Source of the DNA: Pavlovales sp. CCMP2436 | Taxonomy: Eukaryota > Haptophyta > Pavlovophyceae > Pavlovales | Assembly (NCBI GenBank): GCA_026770615.1 | Contig: MU631458.1 | Span: forward strand, 195,223-230,978 | Direction of reading: 5' to 3' | DNA length: 35,756 nt | Shown here: positions 28,701 through 35,756 of the stretch, one piece after another | Layout of the letters: each line of letters starts with the position of its first letter | How positions within the stretch are numbered: the stretch's first letter is position 1 | Notes under the pieces: model-generated | Seen by the model: the letters and a program-made list of their open reading frames with translations, nothing else | Told to the model about the DNA's origin: nothing | Database searches by the model: none | Made by a program: the position numbers and the translations under genes

Positions 28701-31257
28701 TTCGCCACGCTCGACCTCTACACCAACAAGGTGCTCTTTCTTCTTCTTTTCTTCTTTTCTTTTCTTCTTCTTCTTTTCTTGTTCTCTTCTCTTCTTTCTT
28801 CTTCTTCTTTTCTTGTTCTCTCTTTTCTTTTTAGTTCTTGTAACGTCCCCCAACTTGCAGCCCGAAGGCTTATGGGCATGACATCAAGGTGCGCGCTGCG
28901 TTACATGTTGCCAGTTGGTTCAGTCGGTGTGACTTGCGGAGTGACTGACTCGTCCCTGCTGGCCGCACCTTCGTAACCCTGACCCGTTCATCCCTACGCA
29001 ACCCTGACACGCACCCCTGGCCCACTCCCTGTGCGACTGCTCCCCGCCTCGCTCCCGACGCGCAGGCGCTCAACATTGGGCCGGTGATCGGCATCGTACT
29101 GGGTGTCGCGGGCTTCGTCTCCATCGTGTACAACCTCCTCACCTTCTTCGAGAAGGGACGCGTGCTGCTGCGCACGGCCGGGCGGATCATCGACAGGACT
29201 GCGGTCTCCTTCTTCCTGATGCTGCTCTCCATCCTCTACATGCCCATCACGCGCATGCTCTTCGCCATCTGGCTCTCAAGCGGTCCGTGCACTCCTTTTT
29301 TCCCCATTTTGTTGTTCCCTTTGTTGCTCTTTTTTGTTGTTCCTCTTTTTTTTTTTTTTTTCTCCCCCTCCCCCTTTTCTTCCCTTGTTTTTGTTCCCCT
29401 TTCCTTCCTTCTCATTTTTTATTATTATTATTAAATTTTTTAGCACTGTGCCTTGGGTGTATCCAGCGCGGTGTGATGCTGACCTGCGCCCTGTGTGATC
29501 CTGCGTGTAAATGGAATGCACAGCTGCCGTCTGCCCGGCCGGCACCCGCTTCCCCATCTTCGCGAACGAGATCTCCTCCTCTGGCTCGCAGTGGCTCGCC
29601 TCCGGGGTGGTGGAGTGCGAGCCGTGCGAGTTCGAGTCCTTCAACAAGTACTCGCTCGCCTGGAACGTCGACTTTGACTCGGACGGCCAGTGCTCCACTA
29701 AATTCTGCCCGGGCGAAACCTCTGTGCGCTCCTTCCAGGACCCGCGCCTCGGCTACTTTGACGTGATCCTCCCCTTCTACGCGTGAGTCGCCCTACGCCG
29801 CCCCACTGCCCCCCCATCCCACACTCCACACACCAACCACCCACGGCGGCGCCCTTGCTGAGCCGCGTCCCGCCCCCGCTCCACCTGCGCGCAGGCCCGC
29901 GTCGCTGCTGATGCTACTCGGCTTTACGCTGGGGGTGCCGTACCTGTACTACAACATCATCACCAAGCACACCAAGATGTTCAGCGACACCGAAGACGGC
30001 GGCATCGAGGTGCGCGAATCGCGCGTGGGCATGGAGACGATGAAGAAGCACCAGGGCGACGTGGAGTGGGACTACCGCGTCTCGGGCTCCAACAACCGCG
30101 CCAAGTCGCTCTACTCAATCTTCGAGTTCCAGTTCCGCTTCACTAAGGTGCCACTCGACGCGTTGCCCCCCGCAGCGCGCAATCCCCCTCCCCGGCCCCG
30201 TGCGCGCGCTGACCCTGCTCCCCCCGCTCCCCCCCCCTGCAGCTGGTGCTGGTGCTGCAGAAGCTGCTGATCATCGCCATCGTCATCTTCCTGTACGAGT
30301 ACATCGTGCCCGCGGGTAAGCCTCTCTTAACCCCCCCCCCCAAGATGACGACCACACACGCACACACGCACACACACTCCCTCGCATGCCTACCCCCCCC
30401 CCTCCTCTTGTACAGCCTTTTGTGTCTCGCTGCTCCACTTCTCCTTCATGGTCTACCAGATGTACACGCGCCCCTACTTCGATCCCAAGTCGGACGCGCT
30501 GGCAATCGCCGTCTCGTTCGCCTCGTCGCTCAACCCGCTCATCATCGTGCTTGCCGACTACTCGGTGCTCAGCGAGATCCCGTTCGAGGTGGTGGTGGCC
30601 GTGATCCTATTTGTCAACTTTGGGCTGCCGTTCCTGGCGCTGGGCGTGGGGTGGGTCTACTCTCTGCGGCACAGGAAGGTGCTCGTGAGCAAGCAGGACC
30701 AGCTCGAGCACGACTTCACCGAGGCCGAGGTGCTCGCCATCGACAAGCAGCGGCGCAAGCTCGACATGGAGCTCGACCGGATCACACTGCGCTACGTGCT
30801 GCGCGTCTTCGTCGTGATGGCCTTCACCGGCTTCATCTCAGTGGCGCTGCTCGTGCTCGGCCAGTTCTGGCAGGCGGCCACGACCAAGGTCGTCGCGACC
30901 ACGCCCGAGTTCCTGGGCGGCCAGTTTAAGAACTTCTACGCGGGCTGCCAGATCGAGGAGCTCATGTTCAAGAACGAGCTCTCCGACTACACCTCCTGGC
31001 AGCAGTTCACGAAGAACTGCTGCTGCTCCGACCGCGAGAACGCCTTTGCATATGGCCCAGAGTTCCAGGCGGGGCGCACGGAGCTGTGGACTTGCGCCAA
31101 CGGCTTCTCCAAGGAGCGCTTCCGCGTCGGCAGCACCTTCATCCGCAAGTTCTGCTCGCCCAAGTTCGAGTCCGGCTTCGCTGCCCCCGTCTTCGACTCA
31201 ACTTCCCTCCAGCTCGTCGTGAAGGGGCCCGACGCCTCGTACGGCATTGGCTGGTAG
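25786..31257 (+). CDS. EF-hand multi-pass membrane protein, 13 exons
   Basis: Exons by phase and splice sites: 25786-25833, 25947-26042, 26159-26290, 26500-27033, 27750-27858, 27991-28175, 28314-28730, 28868-28888, 29066-29282, 29524-29782, 29895-30147, 30243-30315, 30416-31257; total 1061 codons plus stop. The start GCCATGG has a good Kozak context. Two EF-hand loops lie at residues 50-61 (D-L-N-N-D-G-G-I-D) and 91-102 (D-K-D-G-S-G-H-I-D), predicting calcium binding. From about residue 340 there are roughly ten to eleven hydrophobic spans. Between spans 6 and 7 is a Cys-rich segment (AAVCPAGTRF, CEPCEFES, CSTKFCPGET). RPYFDPKSDALAIAV near span 8 resembles the loop of TRP-like/polycystin-type membrane proteins. 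A calcium-regulated channel or sensor in a membrane is inference; no family name is certain. The intron after exon 6 has a GC donor. Confidence 0.85.
27520..27775 (+). repeat. Tandem copies of splice acceptor and exon start
   Basis: T-rich...ag|taccaagggctcacgaacatgct occurs at ~27600-27632 and, as ag|ttccaagggctcacc, at ~27679-27702. The real junction is ag|taccaagggcttacgaacat at 27748-27770. Each is followed by gatcatcaaatc.tgat, giving a ~70-bp period. An older degenerate unit (taacatgctattatcgtcaaat) precedes them. All but the last lie in the intron. Confidence 0.85.
28176..28313 (+). other. GC-AG intron in EF-hand gene
   Basis: Exon ends CAG, intron starts GCACGC and ends CGCTTGCAG. 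Joining at GC keeps the frame through LFYPLYQ into VIWLFLTV. No in-frame GT alternative is evident nearby. Confidence 0.75.
28868..28888 (+). other. 21-nt microexon
   Basis: Using acceptor CCGAAG and donor AAG|GTGCGC gives AYGHDIK, joining LYTNK to ALNIGPVIG in frame. The more obvious acceptor CTTGCAG (28859) would add 7 nt and break the frame. Without the microexon, LYTNK would join ALNIGP directly, also in frame, so it may be optional. Confidence 0.5.
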
Positions 31258-32261
31258 TGAGAGCTGCGGCGCGTGTGCAACTATTTTTTTGCATGGCGTG
31301 AACGTGCACACTGCTCACGACAGACCCTGAGTCATTCTGGTCGTCATCTCAAATATAACATTAACTTACTAGACTTACAGGCTACAGCAGAAGACAGTGT
31401 GCACGAGAGCTTCACGAACGTCGTGAGTTGGTGACTAACAGGATCAATCAGGAATCGATTAAATTTAAAACCCGGAGTTATGACCGCGCGCTGCGGACGC
31501 ACAGCCTTGTCGTCCTCGTCGCCCCTCCTCCTCCTCGTCTTTTCCGTCATCCTCCTCATCACCACCTGCCTGCCCCGCAAAGACGAGGAACACCCATCGA
31601 GGATGAACGCTGACCTCGTGCGCGCGCTGCACGCCTTGCTTGACCACCGAGCCCTCCGCCTCCGACCGGCCCTAGAGCATCTGTAGCTTTGCGCGCTGGG
31701 CAGCTAGCACAGGCGTGCGGCCTCGACGGTAGCTGCCGGTCTCGCCTTCGACCATGCTTGAAGCCTGCACACGATGTCGGCGACGACCGGTTCGGGTCCG
31801 TCGATCGCCCGGGAACTTTTCGCGCCAGTAGTTCTTGGTGGGCACCTTCGAGCACTCAGTAGCCTCCTTGCCTGCGCACGGGCGGCGGTGCGCGCGGCGT
31901 GCGCGGCACGTGCGGCGGTAGCTTCGCACGCCTTCTTCGCACCGTAGCTCTTCTTCGACGAAGCCGCCTGCTTGCCGCCGTTGAGCGCGCGCCTGCGCGA
32001 CATGCTCTGGTCGTCGGCGGGAGGACCAGCCAGTCAGTGCACCGACGCCGGCGAGTTTTGCGACCGATAGTGGCTTATCCGTGCGCCGCGAGCCACTGCA
32101 CGGGGTTGGGCTCAGAGTGAGCACTCCAGCTGGCAGCCATCGTGCGCAGGCTGGTCTTCACTGCGACGTCACGCGGTTTTCCACTCCAAATAAGACCTAG
32201 CGTGACATTTTAACGAAATGCCCGTGCACCATACTATCAGAAATAATGTTCACGGCTTATT
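31258..32261. other. Intergenic region with weak minus-strand frame
   Basis: No gene I can support. A minus-strand frame at 31672-32124 is R/A-rich (for example NYWREKFPGDRRTRTGRRRH) and a second minus frame at 31344-31580 is K/R-rich. Neither has a family motif or convincing start. It could be a decayed minus-strand gene. Confidence 0.4.
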
Positions 32262-32459
32262 AACTATATATATATATATAGCGGCTCAGCATGTTTCAAC
32301 AGGTGTGGTTCATTCACTGACTTGGTTGACGTCAGACGTTAGTCCTGGCAGCAGGGATGGTGGTGGTAGAGGTGAGGTTGGTGGTGAACTTGTAGCAATT
32401 GCCACAGGTTCCCCCCCCTCCCCCCCTACACATAACGCCCACGTCCATTTAGGTGCGTG
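32262..32459 (+). mobile_element. SINE-like element, fuller copy
   Basis: (TA)n, then gcggctcagcatgtttcaac, ttgacgtcagacgttagtcc, tggcagcagggatggtggtg and an end at catttaggtgcgtg. It matches 9425-9614 reversed over the whole length. No clear target duplication was seen at this copy. Confidence 0.75.
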
Positions 32460-32900
32460 TGCCCTGTCCGCCGCGGCCACCGCGGCCGAGGCGTGCGCTC
32501 CGGTCGGCATTGTGGCTGCGCCAGTTGTCGTCACGGTACGCGCCGTCCGTAACCACAACTATCAGTTGAGACGGTCAAGCCGGTCGAGCTGGTCATTCAA
32601 AAAAGCAGGGATCAAGGAGCTTGGGTTAAGGCGTACGCGAAATAAATTGTGTTCATTGGGTCGAAATCCGAATTAGTGGCGCGATTCCGCACTGGGGAGG
32701 GGGGCAAGTGGTGGCCTGGACGAAGAAGTAGACATTGGTCATCCCTGCGCGCTAAGTGTCCATACTGTAGCTGATGTCAAATAGAGCCCTCCTCGACGGT
32801 CGGAGCCCACCTCATGTGCCTCTTAGGTGCCTCTAGAGTCAACAATATACTTAATGTAACTAACATTTCCGATTCTCAGCGTTCGGAAGCGAAAAGAAAG
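32460..32900. other. Intergenic, 3' flank of minus-strand gene
   Basis: No gene is recognised. gggtcgaaatccgaattagtgg at 32657-32678 also occurs, slightly changed, at 2293-2314. The last part should be the 3' UTR of the coiled-coil gene, whose stop is at 32901. Confidence 0.4.
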
Positions 32901-33290
32901 TCACTTGGGTGTGAGCTTGAAACCTCCTCCGGTGCGGTTTGCCCGAAATTGCTCCTTCGCCTCCTTCTCCGCCAGAGCCTTGCGCCGCTGCTCCTCCAGA
33001 ATCTTCGCCGCCGCCGCCTCGCCGCGCTCTCTGAGCGCCCGGTCACGCTCCTCTCGGGCGAGCCGCTCGGCCTCGGCGCGCACGGCGGCGGCAAGCGCCT
33101 CGTCAGCCTTGGCCTGCGCGGCGAGCTCCCTGGCGCGGCGCTTCTCATCCGCCTTCGCCTCCGCCTTGACGCCCGCCTTGCTCGCCTTGAGCGCCGATGC
33201 CGCCTCATCCTCAAGTTCCAACTCCTCCTGCACGTGGGGGTTGTATTTCCATTCAAAAAGCTGCCATTCATCCTCATCCTCTCCCTCTCT
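32901..33290 (-). CDS. Coiled-coil protein, last exon
   Basis: The minus strand encodes REGEDEDEWQLFEWKYNPHV, then about 100 residues rich in A, E, K and R with heptad-like spacing (RAEAERLAREERDRALRERG), ending GGGFKLTPK-stop. The upstream edge is a run of 28 T (on the minus strand) followed by GAGAG, which looks like a polypyrimidine tract and splice acceptor. So this is probably a 3' exon, not a whole gene. A nearby REVKYEALKL at ~33325-33355 could be the preceding exon. It may be the 3' end of the kelch gene upstream, or a separate gene; I cannot decide. Function unknown. Confidence 0.6.
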   Translation of the reverse strand, partial: REGEDEDEWQLFEWKYNPHVQEELELEDEAASALKASKAGVKAEAKADEKRRARELAAQAKADEALAAAVRAEAERLAREERDRALRERGEAAAAKILEEQRRKALAEKEAKEQFRANRTGGGFKLTPK

Positions 33291-33291
33291 C

Positions 33292-33322
<31 letters not shown>

Positions 33323-33486
33323 GGACAGCTTGAGCGCCTCGTACTTGACCTCGCGCTTCGCGCTGCGCCCGCGCTGTTGTTTTTGTTATCCAGAAAGAAA
33401 TTATATGCACCCGGCGCGCGGCGCGCGCGTGACGACGGCGGAGATGGCGAGGAGACCGGCGTGGGAAGAGTGGGTAAGCGTTTTAT

Positions 33487-34601
33487 ACAGATCAGAAAGG
33501 TGGCGTTGGCACCGAAAGTCGCTTTGCGCACCTTGGCCCGATCAGACGTCTCCTCCGCGTCTTCAGCCGCACACGCCAGTTCGCCGCCCAGATGCCCGCC
33601 CCCGCGCCCTCCGAAGAAAAGTACAAACTCGCCAACGCGTACGCCGCACACGTGGCTGCGGGCTGGCGGCGGCCGCGCCGAGCCCTGCCGCACGATTTCG
33701 CACGGCGCGGCCCTCGCCTCGGCCCCGTCCGGCTCGAGCCGGAGCACGATGGAGGTGGCGAGCTCCTCGTCCGTCACCGCGTCGACCCCGCCGAAGAGGA
33801 GCACCTTCCGCCCCAGTCGCCAAGGACGAATGCCGTGTCCAGAATCGAGCCACCAGCGAGTACGCAGCGCACGCCCACCGCGGAGAGCGAGTGACCTGCA
33901 CTCTCGGGCGGAGGGCTGCCGCTGCACACCGGAGATTCCCACTCGACCGATGCGCCACCCTCGCTCAGCCGGCAGACCCACAAATCCGCGAGTAGCTCGA
34001 AGCCGTGCGTCCCGCCATAGACGACGACCCCATCGTCGAACGCGGTGCACGCGGCGTGCGCCTGCCGCGCCTTCGGCCACCTCACCTCGGCGCCGGCCGG
34101 CGCGCTCGCGCGGTGCGTCCAGCGCAGCGCGAGTGGCCGGCCAAGCGGTTCGCTGATCTCTCGCCGTTTGAATGTGACCTCCTCTGTGCCCTCTTTCACC
34201 TCGGCCAGTGTTGTCGCGCGGAAGATGGCACCGTCGCTGTCATCAACGGCGGATATGGCGTACAGCTCGAGAATGGCCACGTCTGACAGCGCCAACGTCG
34301 AGCCATGGTCGTCGAGGCCCGTGCCCCCGAACATGAGCACACTGCTGTGGTGCTTGCGCCCGTTGCGCACCAGGCACGCGCTGTGGCTGGAGCGCCCGGG
34401 CGGGGCGACACCGCCAAGGGCAGGGCGGATCCACACGCTGCGCGCCGCGCCTGGCAAGACCTCTAGAACCCACACCTCCTCGAGCTGCGCGCCGCCCTGC
34501 GTCCCGCCGTAGAGGATGACGCGCTGCTCGCAAGCCACCGCCGAACTAGAGAATCTCTTGGAGGGCGGGGTCGACGCCGCGGCCAGCGGCGCCCAGCGCA
34601 T
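33487..34601 (-). CDS. Kelch-repeat protein, one frameshift
   Basis: Kelch signatures in order are EQRVILYGGTQGG...EEVWVLE, SSVLMFGGTGLDDHG, GVVVYGGTHGFEL...DLWVCRL, CVLAGGSILDTAFVLGDW, RKVLLFGGVDAVTDEE and GEFVLFFGGRGGG. About five or six blades of a beta-propeller are visible, a protein-interaction fold. The start RWAPLAAASTPPSKRFSS fits the W..l....P..R strand before a first blade. ATG 34601 is a possible start, but CCTCACAG just upstream could be a splice acceptor with an N-terminal exon further up. A one-base loss in the C run at 33811-33814 moves the frame between GDWG and RKVLLFGG; with a homopolymer, a sequencing error is as likely as mutation. The 3' end is uncertain. Confidence 0.75.
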
Positions 34602-34811
34602 CCTGTGAGGCCTCCTTCGCGGGCGTGGAGAGAGCTAAGAGAGTCCTCCCGTCGTCCACAGCCCAAAAAAAACCGCTGCATCCGCCATCGCTGCAGCCGC
34701 TGACCGGGCGCGCGCCGTCGAGCTCCGAGCCCGCAACCGGCCGAGGCCGAGGCCGCGCCACCGCCTCTGGGCTCGCCCGCCGCTCTGAGCCCACCTGTCT
34801 CTACCGGCTCG
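34602..34811. promoter_or_regulatory. Short divergent intergenic region
   Basis: 210 bp between the minus-strand kelch gene and ARPC3, probably a shared promoter. No TATA box is evident. A minus frame at 34546-34794 (DDGRTLLALSTPAKEAS) might be a 5' exon of the kelch gene, which would narrow the gap to 17 bp. Confidence 0.4.
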
Positions 34812-35555
34812 ATGGCGTATCACTCCGCCTTCAAGGAGGAGGACGCCGCGGCGTTCGCGTGCGGCTGCGCGGTGCTGCCGATCAAGACGAGCTGCCGCGG
34901 GCCCGCCCCAAGCCTCGCGGCTGGTGCGAGCTCCCCCCCCCGCCCCCTCCCCCTTTTCCCCCTCTACCCTCCCTCCCTCCCTCCGCGAGCGGCGGATCCC
35001 TGTGCTCACCCACCCTTGTCGCCGGCTGTGCGGGGCAGACAAGGAGGACATCATCGACGAGGTGCTCTTCTACTTCAAGGCGAACGTGCTCTTTCGCAAC
35101 TTCGAGGTGCGCGGGCCTGCGGATAGGCTGCTCGTCTACCTCACGCTCTACGTCACAGAGTGCCTGAAGAAGATCGAGTCCGCACCCTCGAGAGCGGACG
35201 CGACCAAGAGCCTCACAAATATGGCGCTCGAGTTATTCACGATCCCCGGCGACGCCAACTTTGCGCTCGCCCCCTACTTCCCCGCGCCAGAGAACAAGCA
35301 GGAGGCCGGTGCGTGTGCTTCGCGCGATCGCACGCGCGGTTTTCTAATGCGCGAAGGCGGCTCACTCCGACGCGCGCGCGCATCCCCGCCAATAACGCAT
35401 CCCTCACAGACTTTGTGAGGGGCTACTTTCGGCAGTTACGCGAGGAGACTGGGCGCAGGTTGCTCGACAAATGCTACATCGAAGGCGAGACCAAGGTGCC
35501 GAGCAAATGGTGGACGTCCTTCAGCAAGAGACGATTCATGAATAAGGCGATCTGA
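34812..35555 (+). CDS. ARPC3: Arp2/3 complex subunit 3 (p21-Arc)
   Basis: Three exons, 34812-34923, 35039-35308 and 35410-35555, join in phase to 175 residues; animal ARPC3 is about 178. Landmarks: MAYHSAFKEED (start; family M.AYHS), CAVLPIKTSCRGPAP, DIIDEVLFYFKANVLFRNFE, ADRLLVYLTLYVTECLKKIE, FTIPGDANFALAPYFPAPEN, GYFRQLREETGRRLLDK and PSKWWTSFSKRRFMNKAI-stop. The protein is a structural subunit of the seven-member complex that nucleates branched actin filaments. Both introns are GT-AG (GTGCGAG...GGGGCAG, GTGCGTG...CCTCACAG). All family blocks are present, so the gene looks functional. The 3' flank to 35756 is AT-rich with no other feature. Confidence 0.97.
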
Positions 35556-35756
35556 GTTTGTGAGTGGAGTCGCGCAAGGTCGACAAACACTCCAACTATG
35601 TTTACTAACTATTTGAAGTCTTCTTCAATTTGAGTTAGTATAGAACGAACAGGCAACAGCAGTTAAAAAAGCCTTTGCTTTTGCTAACGCTAGAAATGAC
35701 TTATGACTGGTTTTCTGACAACTTTGTGTGTTAGTTAGTCCATCAAACTTTTAAAC

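Overview
This is a nuclear window from a GC-rich protist, most likely a microalga. The reasons are spliceosomal introns of about 80-240 bp (one with a GC donor), GC-rich exons, an Arp2/3 subunit gene, an armadillo/BTB protein and a very high load of transposons. A haptophyte or similar alga is my best guess from style only. There are no bacterial operons and no CRISPR. A run of 110 N marks an assembly gap at 25113-25222.

Layout. 1-2012: a decayed Ty1/copia LTR retrotransposon on the minus strand (RNase H tail, polypurine tract, two LTR-like ends). 2013-3932: repeats and gene-free DNA. 3933-5660: an armadillo-repeat plus BTB protein broken by one in-frame TGA. 5661-10290: nested mobile elements and satellites, including two 5'-truncated 3' ends of non-LTR retrotransposons on the minus strand. 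10300-19200: one long decayed non-LTR retrotransposon on the plus strand. 19250-25700: inverted and tandem repeats flanking a multi-exon SF2 helicase-like pseudogene, a duplicated block and the gap. 25786-31257: a 13-exon gene for an EF-hand, multi-pass membrane protein. 31258-32880: intergenic DNA with a SINE-like element. 32901-34601 (minus): an exon coding for a coiled coil, and a kelch-repeat gene. 34812-35555: a three-exon ARPC3 gene, divergent from the kelch gene.

Headline. The plus-strand retrotransposon has an unusual domain order: basic N-terminal region, ubiquitin-like domain ending in RLRGG, AP-type endonuclease, reverse transcriptase, RNase H, zinc finger, OTU-type cysteine protease. 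The ubiquitin-like domain joins the endonuclease in one frame. The OTU domain joins the zinc finger in one frame and keeps its DGNC and HF (HY-type) motifs. A plausible reading is that the element made a polyprotein carrying its own ubiquitin-like leader and a deubiquitinase-type protease able to release it. A diverged minus-strand relative has the same OTU fold, with the catalytic Cys replaced by Gly.

The plus copy is dead: in-frame stops, frameshifts, a WMDN in the RT catalytic motif, and three DNA-transposon insertions. Those insertions have clean target-site duplications. Dropping them, plus one duplicated target copy, rejoins the coding frame at two MITE sites, so the element was intact or nearly so when they landed.
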